Notes: generated from the letters alone by a model not told the origin. Counted from the stretch's first letter, positions 36,158 through 43,192 are shown. The stretch: DNA of 64,000 nt from Lysobacter luteus (GCF_907164845.1 NZ_OU015430.1:124001-188000), one strand, 5' to 3'. A program made the numbers and translations.

Positions 36158-36634
36158 ATGTCGCGCGACCAACGTTTCTACTGGACTGAGCCGTTCGCCT
36201 TTGCTCAGGCTCGTGCTCGTTCTGCCGCAAGCGGAAACAAGCTCTTGCTCGTCATCATCCTGGCGGCGCTGTTGGCGCTTGCGCTTGTGGCTGCGGATCC
36301 GCCAACCAGCTCCCGAGACTTCGCATTGGTCGCGCTGTTCTCGGGTACGCCGGCGCTGCTAATCGCTTATCCGGGCATGTGGCTATTCTCACGCATCCCC
36401 AACAGTGTCCTCGTAGCAGCGGACCGTATCGCAGTTGGCCGGGAAGTCACTCCACTCGCGCAGGTACAATCTGCCATCGTCGGCACCACTCGCATGGGCG
36501 GCATGGAGCACCGGGTCTTCACCTTTCGCACCAAAGACGGCCGGGAGTACCTGTACGGTATTGGGCGCAAGGTCAACTCTGAGCAACTTGCAGCATTCCT
36601 TCAGCAGGCCGGCGTCCGTGAGCCGCCGGCCTAA
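36158..36634 (+). CDS. Cassette 6: membrane protein with C-terminal soluble domain
   Basis: 158 aa from ATG 36158 (a TTG at 36149 is also open). Two adjacent helices (LLLVIILAALLALALVAA and FALVALFSGTPALLIAYPGM) and a soluble tail (VQSAIVGTTRMGGMEHRVFTF, then DGREYLYGIGRKV) with a PH-like or YcxB-like feel. Its TAA stop is within attC6, which has been split by the insertion sequence. Confidence 0.7.
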   Translation: MSRDQRFYWTEPFAFAQARARSAASGNKLLLVIILAALLALALVAADPPTSSRDFALVALFSGTPALLIAYPGMWLFSRIPNSVLVAADRIAVGREVTPLAQVQSAIVGTTRMGGMEHRVFTFRTKDGREYLYGIGRKVNSEQLAAFLQQAGVREPPA

Positions 36635-36731
36635 CAATTCGTTCAAGCCGAACTTGCTTCGCTACACCAAACACATGGCAGAAAAAGCTTGCCATGTGTT
36701 TGGCTCCGCTACGCAGTTCGGCTTAACTCAG
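36629..36731 (+). repeat. attC6, 5' part (interrupted by IS110-family element)
   Basis: R'' GCCTAAC through TTAACTCAG. The remaining AGGCGTTAGGC lies at 37898-37908. Removing 36732-37899 restores a 112-bp site, exactly the length of attC4, 5, 7 and 8. Confidence 0.92.
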
Positions 36732-36756
36732 CAACTGTCTTGAGCTTCACCCCCCA

Positions 36757-37686
36757 TCAGGCGGCGCAGGCGATCGCATCCATACCCTGCAGTTCGTCCC
36801 GGCGGCGGGCGTTGACGATCGTCAGCAGCTTGCGCATGCACGCGACCAAGGCGACCTTCGCAAGCTTCCCCCGCGCACGCAGTTGTTGATAGTGCGCCCG
36901 CATGGTCGGGTCCCAGCGCACCGCCGACAGCGTGGCCATGTACAGCGCCACGCGCACCTCGGAGCGGCCACCGTAGATCTGGCGTTTGCCCTGGGTCTTG
37001 CCGCTGTCGCGGTTGAGCGGTGCGACCCCGACCAGCTTGGCGATCTGGTGTCGGCTCAACAGCCCCAGCTCGGGCAGCAAGGCCAAAGCGGTGGTCTGGA
37101 ACACCGGCCCCAGCCCCTTCGTCGAGCTCAGCGCCGGGGTCGTATGCGCCTGCAACAGCGCCTTCAAGGCCGCGTCGACAGTCGCCAGCTCCCGTTGCTG
37201 AGACACCAGCGTCTTCTTCACCAGCAGGCGTATCGCCGGCAGGGTCAGCGCCATCTGCTGTCGGCTGCGCTGGATGTTGTCGACCATCTGGCGGCGGCGC
37301 CGCAACCAGCACTTGAGCTCTGCCTGCCAAGGCTCCGCGGGCACATGGCGACGCAGCCGTGCATGGAACACTGCCGCCATCTCCGCCAGCATGCGAGCGT
37401 CCAGGTTGTCGGTCTTGGCCAACTGTCCGGCCGCCCTGGCGAAGTCCCGCGCCTGCCGCGGGTTGATCCGCGCGATCCACAGACCGGCCTCGGCACAGGT
37501 ATCGAGCACGGCTTCCTCGTACCCGCCGGTAGCCTCCAACACGATCCGGACACCGGGACGGGCACGTAACAACTCGACAAGGCGGCGGATCCCCGCCGGA
37601 GTGTTGTGAAAGCGATAGACCTTCGTCGTGTCGTTGAACGCCAGGTCCAACATGGCCTTGCTGACATCGATGCCCACCGCAGTCAT
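36757..37686 (-). CDS. IS110-family transposase (DEDD plus serine recombinase)
   Basis: 309 aa from ATG 37686, chosen because GGAGG lies five bases upstream; a GTG at 37692 is also in frame. The RuvC-like DEDD residues are present: D7 in GIDVSK, E51 in VLEATGGYE, D93 and D96 in KTDNLDAR. The C-terminal transposase_20 domain has GLGPVFQTTALALLPELG and the catalytic serine S228 in APLNRDSGKTQGKR. The gene is full length and appears intact, so the element may be active. Strand exchange is expected to be directed by the RNA encoded just upstream. Confidence 0.93.
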   Translation of the reverse strand: MTAVGIDVSKAMLDLAFNDTTKVYRFHNTPAGIRRLVELLRARPGVRIVLEATGGYEEAVLDTCAEAGLWIARINPRQARDFARAAGQLAKTDNLDARMLAEMAAVFHARLRRHVPAEPWQAELKCWLRRRRQMVDNIQRSRQQMALTLPAIRLLVKKTLVSQQRELATVDAALKALLQAHTTPALSSTKGLGPVFQTTALALLPELGLLSRHQIAKLVGVAPLNRDSGKTQGKRQIYGGRSEVRVALYMATLSAVRWDPTMRAHYQQLRARGKLAKVALVACMRKLLTIVNARRRDELQGMDAIACAA

Positions 37687-37711
37687 GCCCACCTCCGTTA
37701 GAGTAGGAAAG

Positions 37712-37869
37712 GTCGAGAGCGCCTCACCTCCAGCCCACGCTTATCGGTGCGAGTGTTTCTCGCGCAACTGTTCGGGCGTTTGGAAGTGAGTACCCGGTGT
37801 GCGGCCCCTGCTGAATTACGGTGCTGCTGACACCGAGGCGTTATCGGGCGCGCACACCGGGCTCTCGAC
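37712..37869 (-). ncRNA. Predicted bridge (seek) RNA of the IS110-family element
   Basis: A 9-bp closing helix (37712-37720 with 37861-37869) encloses two stem-internal-loop structures. Target loop, 37794-37860: outer helix CCGGTGTGCG/CGCACACCGG, apical stem CGGTG/CACCG. Its 5' guide UAACGCCU equals one attC half (8/8) and its 3' guide UAAUUCAG matches the other half (7/8, the difference a G-U wobble). Donor loop, 37723-37790: outer helix of 9 bp, apical stem GCGAG/CTCGC. One guide, ACAGUUGC, matches the element's 3' end (8/8) and the other, AUAAG, its 5' end (5/5). Orientation of all four follows the IS621 bridge-RNA scheme as I know it. Confidence 0.85.
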
Positions 37870-37897
37870 GTCTAGGCTACGGAACTTCAAAGACATA

Positions 37898-37908
37898 AGG
37901 CGTTAGGC
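37898..37908 (+). repeat. attC6, 3' part
   Basis: AGGCGTTAGGC: the R' box of attC6 displaced by the insertion sequence. GTTAGGC at 37902-37908 begins cassette 7. Confidence 0.9.
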
Positions 37909-37914
37909 CTCACT

Positions 37915-38265
37915 GTGAAATTCATCGAGATATTTGTACTTTTTGGTGGCGGATACCTTTGCGGCATCTCTTGTGGCTCTGGCTTCGTATTCCAAGCCCT
38001 CCGTAAGCTATTTTCCAGCTCTTGGAATCCTAGAAAGGAGGCCCTTTGGATTGCACTAGCTATGCCAAACATCCTCGTGTGCGCTCTAATGTCCGTAATT
38101 CTCATCGGTGTTCTGGTCGTTGGCGATCAGCCCGGGCGGCAAGATTTTTGGCCTAGAGCTGGTTGGTACGCATGCGGCCTTCTTGTAGGTGTCTCGCTCG
38201 TATTTATTGCAGTGCACCTCATCAACGTTGGGGCAAGCCGGTATTATCGAATCGGTGAAGCCTGA
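37915..38265 (+). CDS. Cassette 7: small membrane protein
   Basis: 116 aa, GTG start 13 bases after the cassette boundary. Three hydrophobic segments (IFVLFGGGYLCGISCGSGFV, IALAMPNILVCALMSVILIG, ACGLLVGVSLVFIAVHLI). No recognised family. The TGA stop falls in the R'' box of attC7. Its cassette is now separated from cassette 6 by the insertion sequence, which may block any upstream read-through. Confidence 0.7.
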   Translation: MKFIEIFVLFGGGYLCGISCGSGFVFQALRKLFSSSWNPRKEALWIALAMPNILVCALMSVILIGVLVVGDQPGRQDFWPRAGWYACGLLVGVSLVFIAVHLINVGASRYYRIGEA

Positions 38266-38371
38266 CAATTCGTTCAAGCCGAAACTGCTTCGTTACGCCT
38301 AAGGCATGGCAGGAAAAGCTTTCCATGCCTTAGGCTCCACTACGCAGTTCGGCTTAACTCAGGTGTTAGGC
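38260..38371 (+). repeat. attC7 (112 bp, long class)
   Basis: R'' GCCTGAC, R' GTTAGGC. Inner stem GCCTAAGGCATGG with CCATGCCTTAGGC, perfectly compensated relative to its sisters. Confidence 0.92.
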
Positions 38372-38414
38372 GTCAAACCTAGCTTCACCACCGTTGTACA
38401 ACTAAGGGGAAAGT

Positions 38415-38855
38415 ATGTTTAGGGGATTGATTCTTGCTGTATCCGCAGCGGTTCTTTTTGCGTCCGGCTGCGCTTCCGTCCCAATGGGGCCTGCCGGGCA
38501 GGACGCTGCGTTAAAGACTTTTCCGGCGCCAGCAGAGGGACACGCTGGGGTGTATATCTACAGGAATAGCTTCGCGGGCCAAGCGCTCAAGAAAAACCTG
38601 TATCTAGACGGAGAGTTCCTTGGCGAGAGCGCAAACAAGACCTACTTTTACCAGCAGGTGGAGCCAGGGGAGCACACGGTTTCGACCGAATCAGAGTTCA
38701 GTGACAACGCGTTCAAGTTCATCGCTGCAGAAGGCGTGAACCATTTCATTAGGCAATACATCAAGATGGGCGTATTTGTCGGCGGTGCGAACGTAGAGCT
38801 AGTAACAGAGGAAGAGGGTAAGAAGGGAGTGCTCGCCTCCGGGCTAGCTAAGTAA
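38415..38855 (+). CDS. Cassette 8: DUF2846-type lipoprotein
   Basis: 146 aa. Lipobox FASGC (cysteine near residue 19) after a hydrophobic leader. The mature part (GVYIYRNSFAGQALKKNLYL, GEFLGESANKTYFYQQVEPG) is a PEGA-like beta domain typical of DUF2846 lipoproteins. AAGGGGAAAGT gives a good ribosome site. Probably attached to the inner leaflet of the outer membrane. Role unknown. Confidence 0.8.
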   Translation: MFRGLILAVSAAVLFASGCASVPMGPAGQDAALKTFPAPAEGHAGVYIYRNSFAGQALKKNLYLDGEFLGESANKTYFYQQVEPGEHTVSTESEFSDNAFKFIAAEGVNHFIRQYIKMGVFVGGANVELVTEEEGKKGVLASGLAK

Positions 38856-38888
38856 GCCTTGGCGGCAAGCTGCAGTTGTGCACTTGCC

Positions 38889-39000
38889 GCCAAACAACTC
38901 GTTCAAGCCGAACTTGCTTCGTTACACCAAAGCCATGGCAGAAAAATTTTGCCATGGCTTTGGCTCCACTACGCAAGTCGGCTTAACTCAAGTGCTATGC
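38889..39000 (+). repeat. attC8 (112 bp, decayed R')
   Basis: R'' GCCAAAC. The R' box reads GCTATGC in place of GTTATGC or GTTAGGC. Inner stem ACCAAAGCCATGGCA with TGCCATGGCTTTGG is perfect. Confidence 0.88.
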
Positions 39001-39027
39001 CGCACTCATCGTGACATTAGGGGAAGC

Positions 39028-40272
39028 ATGAGCAACGGGACATTTGGAATTGGGCGTGAGACGAGGATCGTCAGGAGTGGTGCGAGAAGGGTATTTACTC
39101 CACATTCGCCCGTGGATGACATCTCGCATTTCTTCGGACGAGAGGAGGAGGCCTCTCGCTTTGTCAGCGTAATAAATACCGAAGGGCAACACGTACTCGT
39201 CTTTGGCGATCGGGGCGTAGGCAAGACATCCCTCGCAATCACAACTTGTCGTGTCCTCCTACAACGCGTCATGGGCGGCGGCAAGTACATCGAGAAACGT
39301 TGTGACTCCAGCGATACTTTCGAATCCATTGTCCTAAACGTTCTAAGGGCACTTGAGATCGAGCATCAGAACCGAGAGATGACACAAACCACGAATCGAG
39401 GCGGAAAAGCGTCCATCAAGATTCCCGTGGCGGGTGCAGAACTGGATTCTCACCGGCAGAATGCAGTCAAAGTGCTGCATCAGGTCAGTCTCTCGTCTCC
39501 GTCTTGGGTGGCTGAGCAACTTCAGTCAAAGCCTGGCATCTTTTTGATTGACGAGGTAGATGCAGTTGCTGGCAAAGAAGATCGCAAGAAACTCGCAGAA
39601 CTCGTAAAATTGTTGAGCGACAACAAGTCACCGCTGAAAGTTGTGCTGGTCGGAATCGCTAGCACGGGATCTGATCTAACCGCGGGCCATCCCTCGGTGC
39701 AAAGATGCCTCAAGGAAGTCCAGCTGAAGCGGATGGATGACGATGACATAAAGAAGATCATACGTAACGGCTTCAAGAAGCTCGGCCAAGTTCCGACTGA
39801 AGAGGTCGTAACACGCATCACCGACATTAGTGCCGGACTACCGCACTTTACTCACCTGATCTGCCTCAAATGTGCAGAGGCTAGCGTGGTTAGCGGAAAC
39901 AAGCACATCGGCTCGGAGGTCCTCACTGCGGCGCTAATCGAATCAGTGAAAGATTCAGAAAACGCATTGAAGGATAGCTACACAAACTGCTTGCATAGCT
40001 TCAACAAGCCGCTTGAGTATAAAGTCATTGTTCTCGGTGCGGCGCAATGCAAGGGATCTGAGTTTCGTGCATACGATATTAGACAGCAGTTACAGGATCG
40101 TGTGGGTCTAGATGTAGAGGCGGCAATCATCTCACGGAGATTGACGGCAATTGCCGCAAAGGCAGGCGGAATCATCGAGAAGTGCGGCCGGGGCTATTAT
40201 CGTTTCGTGGACCCTCGAATGCCTAGCTTTGTGAAGTTGTTGCATGGTGCAGACAAGCAGAGCGCCGCATAA
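39028..40272 (+). CDS. Cassette 9: AAA/STAND-like P-loop NTPase
   Basis: 414 aa from ATG 39028 (AGGGGAAGC ribosome site). Walker A GDRGVGKTS at 60-68 and Walker B GIFLIDEVDAV near 169-179, with FFGREEEASRFVSVI at the start, as in ORC/STAND ATPases that bind an N-terminal lead-in. The C-terminal 120 residues read like a winged-helix domain (RAYDIRQQLQDRVGLDVEAAIISRRLTAI is its core, in two adjacent parts). Largest gene of the array. Role unknown; a sensor or defence function is conceivable but not shown. Confidence 0.8.
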   Translation: MSNGTFGIGRETRIVRSGARRVFTPHSPVDDISHFFGREEEASRFVSVINTEGQHVLVFGDRGVGKTSLAITTCRVLLQRVMGGGKYIEKRCDSSDTFESIVLNVLRALEIEHQNREMTQTTNRGGKASIKIPVAGAELDSHRQNAVKVLHQVSLSSPSWVAEQLQSKPGIFLIDEVDAVAGKEDRKKLAELVKLLSDNKSPLKVVLVGIASTGSDLTAGHPSVQRCLKEVQLKRMDDDDIKKIIRNGFKKLGQVPTEEVVTRITDISAGLPHFTHLICLKCAEASVVSGNKHIGSEVLTAALIESVKDSENALKDSYTNCLHSFNKPLEYKVIVLGAAQCKGSEFRAYDIRQQLQDRVGLDVEAAIISRRLTAIAAKAGGIIEKCGRGYYRFVDPRMPSFVKLLHGADKQSAA

Positions 40273-40326
40273 CGATTCGTTCAAGCCGACGCCGCTTCGC
40301 GGCGCGGCTTGAATCAGGTGTTAGAC
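40267..40326 (+). repeat. attC9 (60 bp)
   Basis: R'' GCATAAC containing the NTPase stop TAA; R' GTTAGAC. Hairpin GCCGCTTCGCGGC. Confidence 0.92.
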
Positions 40327-40329
40327 CCC

Positions 40330-40701
40330 ATGGAAGCTCTCGTCGCAGTCTTGTCCGCAACGTCTGTCCAAGTTGCCATCGCACTCTGTGTTGTTGCGTT
40401 GGGTGTAGGACTGCTTCGTTTACCCAAGCGTTTGACCACGCGGAGCAAGGTAACTTGGGTAGTTTTGGCTAGTGCATTTGCCGTAATTGGAGCTTGGACA
40501 ATGCACCAGCAATCCAACGTTCTTGCTGGCCGTCCTGTCCATTCGGCCGACAAACCGGTCGCAATCGCAACCCGCGGTGTTGTTAGATACGTCTCCAAAA
40601 CTCAGGCGCACCGATATCACGGAGCTATGTGGGCGATTGTTGTGCTCGTGGTTGTTTCCACGGGTATTCACAAGGTGTCATCCCGTACAGAAGAGGCGTA
40701 A
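40330..40701 (+). CDS. Cassette 10: small membrane protein
   Basis: 123 aa from ATG 40330, ten bases after the boundary with no ribosome site. Three hydrophobic stretches (VQVAIALCVVALGVGLL, VTWVVLASAFAVIGAW, AMWAIVVLVVVSTGIH). No family recognised. Stop TAA lies in R'' of attC10. Confidence 0.65.
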   Translation: MEALVAVLSATSVQVAIALCVVALGVGLLRLPKRLTTRSKVTWVVLASAFAVIGAWTMHQQSNVLAGRPVHSADKPVAIATRGVVRYVSKTQAHRYHGAMWAIVVLVVVSTGIHKVSSRTEEA

Positions 40702-40755
40702 CAATTCGTTCAAGGGGATGTCGCTTCGCAGCAACCCTTAACTCAAGCGTTAGGC
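40696..40755 (+). repeat. attC10 (60 bp)
   Basis: R'' GCGTAAC, R' GTTAGGC. The L box reads TTCAAGGGG instead of TTCAAGCCG, with a matching CCCTTAA on the other arm. Confidence 0.9.
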
Positions 40756-41231
40756 CGCTAAGGCAGCAATAATGCAAGCCGTCGGAACAAGGACTTGGTG
40801 TTGCAGCTTGGGACTTTGCCGCCGGGTCTTGTAGCTCCATCTTCGACGCAATTTCCTCGTGCTGTGGGGCTCGGAGCTCAACCAGCGGGCCACGTTGCTC
40901 GGCAGCCCTGGTTTTCGGCTCCATGTTCCGGGCAACTTGCTCGGCCGTTGAAGCTCACGGCTCGGCCGTTGGAGCTCTTGGTCCCACCTTCCGAGTAAGT
41001 AGCTCGGCCGTCGGGGCTCCGAGCTCCATCGGTGGGTCTTTCTGCTCGGTGGCTGGGGTTGTGAGCTCGGCGCGCTAGTCTTGGCCTTTGTCGGCCGCAA
41101 TCGGTGCGCGGCCTGGCGAGCACACACGATGTGCCCTACCAGGACTTGCCGCAGCTCATCTACCTCGCCGTACTCGGCGTTGCCGTGATGGTCTCGGTGA
41201 TAACGGCCTTCCTTCTGGCCAAGCGGCGCGG
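40756..41231. other. Cassette 11: no convincing gene, low-complexity sequence
   Basis: 476 bases with repeated GCTCGGCCGT and GAGCTC motifs (for example at 40952 and 40970). Overlapping frames on the minus strand give Arg/Ser/Pro-rich strings with ELQRPS repeated; the plus strand has a 67-residue frame. A stretch encoding QLIYLAVLGVAVMVSVI then ITAFLLAKRR just before attC11 looks like the last helix of a membrane protein, so the cassette may hold a degraded gene. Confidence 0.5.
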
Positions 41232-41291
41232 GCCTGACAATTCATTCAAGCCGGATCGGCTCCGCGGCTCGGCGTAGATCAGACGCTAGAG
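41232..41291 (+). repeat. attC11 (60 bp, decayed R')
   Basis: R'' GCCTGAC, R' GCTAGAG. Last recognisable attC of the array. Confidence 0.85.
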
Positions 41292-41321
41292 CACACAACA
41301 GGAATAAGTGGGGAAGATCGA

Positions 41322-41946
41322 GTGTTCACCGTCTACGGCGATCTGAAGTCGGGTAATTGCTACAAGGTCAAGCTGGTGTTGGCGCAGCTTGGGCTGGCGC
41401 ACGAGTGGGGTGCACGTCGACATCCTGCAAACGCAGAACCGTACATCGGCGTTCCTGGCCAGGAACCCGAACGGCAAGATTCCGCTGCTGGAGATCGAAC
41501 CCGGCACCTACCTGCCCGAGTCGAATGCCATCCTCCACTACCTCGCAGAGGGCACGCCGCTCCTGCCGTCGGCGCGTCTCGAACGTGCACAGGTCCTGCA
41601 GTGGCTGTTCTTCGAGCAGTACAGCCACGAACCCTACATTGCGGTCGCGCGTTACATCGTCCGCTACCTCGGCCGACGCGAGGAGCAGGAAGCCAGGCTC
41701 CAGGAGAAGATGGCGCCCGGCCACGCCGCGCTGCGAGTCATGGAGCAGCACTTGTCGCAGCGCGCATTCTTCGTCGCGGAGCGGTACAGCATTGCGGACA
41801 TCGGCCTCTACGCCTATACGCACGTGGCGCACGAAGGCGGGTTTGATCTGGCGCAGTATCCGGCCGTGCGGGCATGGCTCGGGCGCGTGAAGGCGCAACC
41901 GGGGCACCTGTCCATGAGCGAGGCGGCGGGAGCGGCAGCGCTCTAG
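41322..41946 (+). pseudogene. Glutathione S-transferase, frameshifted
   Basis: The first 29 codons from GTG 41322 read MFTVYGDLKSGNCYKVKLVL, a normal GST thioredoxin-fold start. The match then moves to another frame (VHVDILQTQNRTSAFLARNP, GKIPLLEIEPG, ESNAILHYLAEG). The shift falls in GAGTGGGGTGCAC near 41404-41410: one G fewer would restore a single frame of about 207 aa. The rest, including the helical C-domain ending near 41946, is intact. It may be a true pseudogene or a sequencing error in a G run. Conjugates glutathione if functional. Confidence 0.8.
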
Positions 41947-42007
41947 CCAGTAGCGGCAACGGAGACCGTCCAGCAGGGCCCCGCGTGCGCAGGGTCCCGC
42001 CTCGGGC

Positions 42008-43192
42008 TTATTCCGCCGACGCTTCTTCCGGCGTTTCGTCCTCGGGGAACCACGAGTAGCGCCAGCCGAGTGGTGCGTCGGCATCGACGGCGCGTGCGAC
42101 GTACCGCCCCTCCGGAAGTGGCTGTATGACGCGATCGCTATCGTCGCGCAACGGCACCGCTGGCTGGACGGCTTCCGCGTGGGCGGGGAGCGAGCCGGCA
42201 AACAGGCGGCCCAGCAGCGTCTCGATGTCGGTCGCGCCCTGCGTGAGCGCCGCGCGGACCAGGCTGCAATCGTCGGCCGCCCAGATGCGTGCACGCGCGG
42301 CCGCGGCTTCGCGTGGCGTCCAACGCTCGCCCTTGGCCTCACGCATGCGCGACTTGTGGGTCCTGAGCATTGCGCTGGCATCGCGCCGCGCGGTGCGGTC
42401 GCCGGCGTTGGCGGCCTGGATCAGCTTGTATGCGCCGGAGTCGGCATAACGCGCGGTCTCGCGGGCGACGGCGGCTTCGATGTCAGCCGGGGTCTTGTCG
42501 GCCAGCGGAACGATATCCGACACCACCACCAGGTCGTCGCTCCACGCGGGCTTCTTCTGCCAGCGCGACGGGGCGCCGGGCAGCTGCGGCGAGTAGGCGC
42601 CGAGGGTGACCGAGGTGACCAGCGCGGAATAGTCCGGCGTCATGCTGTAGGTCGCCACGAGTTCGTAGCGCGGCTCGTCCTGCGTCACCAGGTCGTCCAC
42701 TGATTGGTCCGGCGCGAGCACATGGCGCTGGATGTCGCGTCCGGCACCCCACGGCGTGCCAGCGACGCTGCGCTCGATCGCACCCAGCAATGCGTCGGTG
42801 TTCGACAGCTTGCACTGGGCACGCTCGAACTCCGTGTTCGCATCCCGCACCTGGTGCTGGGCGGACGCCTTGGCTTCGGCGTTGATGAGCGCCGTCGCGA
42901 TCAGCCCGCCGGCAAGGCCCGCGGCAGCGGCGCTGCCGTACGAGAGCCCGGGGGTATTCATGTACAGGCTGTTGGTGGCGTTGGTGATGGTGTCACCCAC
43001 ATCGATGTAGCCGTAGGTGATCTGGCTCTTGAGCCGGTCATGCGCGGCCACGGCGTGCAGTGCCATGCCCGAGAGCAGTTCGCCCTGCGACGGATCGTGG
43101 CGCTCCGGCGCGTCCTTGGCCGCGTGGGCGGTTCCGCACGCGCATGCCAACACCGCCGCGGCGAGCGGCAGTCCCATGTTCCTGCTGATCAT
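42008..43192 (-). CDS. Secreted hypothetical protein
   Basis: 394 aa. Signal peptide MISRNMGLPLAAAVLACACGTAHA (reads across the cleavage AHA-AKD). A central hydrophobic segment (GSAAAAGLAGGLIATALINA) is flanked by charged helices. A long C-terminal part contains RWQKKPAWSDDLVVVSDIVP. Good AAGGGG ribosome site. I do not recognise the family; the product is probably periplasmic or membrane-attached. Confidence 0.7.
   Translation of the reverse strand: MISRNMGLPLAAAVLACACGTAHAAKDAPERHDPSQGELLSGMALHAVAAHDRLKSQITYGYIDVGDTITNATNSLYMNTPGLSYGSAAAAGLAGGLIATALINAEAKASAQHQVRDANTEFERAQCKLSNTDALLGAIERSVAGTPWGAGRDIQRHVLAPDQSVDDLVTQDEPRYELVATYSMTPDYSALVTSVTLGAYSPQLPGAPSRWQKKPAWSDDLVVVSDIVPLADKTPADIEAAVARETARYADSGAYKLIQAANAGDRTARRDASAMLRTHKSRMREAKGERWTPREAAAARARIWAADDCSLVRAALTQGATDIETLLGRLFAGSLPAHAEAVQPAVPLRDDSDRVIQPLPEGRYVARAVDADAPLGWRYSWFPEDETPEEASAE

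Larger units (their letters stand above)
36732..37899 (-). mobile_element. IS110-family insertion sequence inside attC6 (1168 bp)
   Basis: Boundaries come from comparing the split attC with intact ones: the flanks share a 2-bp AG (CT on the element's coding strand). It has one transposase gene, 25 bp of non-coding DNA on its 3' side and about 210 bp on its 5' side, where a guide RNA is predicted. Imperfect subterminal inverted repeats TGTCTTGAGCTTC (36736-36748) and GAACTTCAAAGACA (37882-37895) lie 2-4 bp in from the ends. It inserts opposite to the cassette orientation. Confidence 0.92.
33055..41291 (+). mobile_element. Integron gene-cassette array of 11 attC sites without integrase (CALIN-like)
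   Basis: Eleven attC sites in one orientation, each opening with an RYYYAAC-type R'' box and TTCAAGCCG, and closing with CGGCTTAA..CAGG and GTTAGRC or a decayed form. Between them lie single genes, usually starting within about 50 bp of the preceding GTTAGGC. The region is visibly less GC-rich than the chromosome on both sides. No tyrosine-recombinase gene is present in the window, so the array fits a cluster of attC sites lacking an integrase, unless intI lies elsewhere. Confidence 0.9.

Noticed and set aside
38878..39027. Upstream extension of the NTPase reading frame
   Set aside because: It only translates the attC8 sequence (NSFKPNLLRYTK-type string); ATG 39028 has a good ribosome site.
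40750..41127. 125-codon minus-strand Arg/Ser/Pro-rich frame in cassette 11
   Set aside because: Low-complexity, overlapped by two other open frames with similar composition, and opposite to the cassette direction.
33055..41291. CRISPR array
   Set aside because: Repeats are about 60-119 bp, imperfect, with genes between them and attC features; no cas genes.
41940..42007. A twelfth attC after the GST gene
   Set aside because: Only the R''-like GCTCTAGC is present. No TTCAAGCCG, no L'/R' boxes and no hairpin follow.
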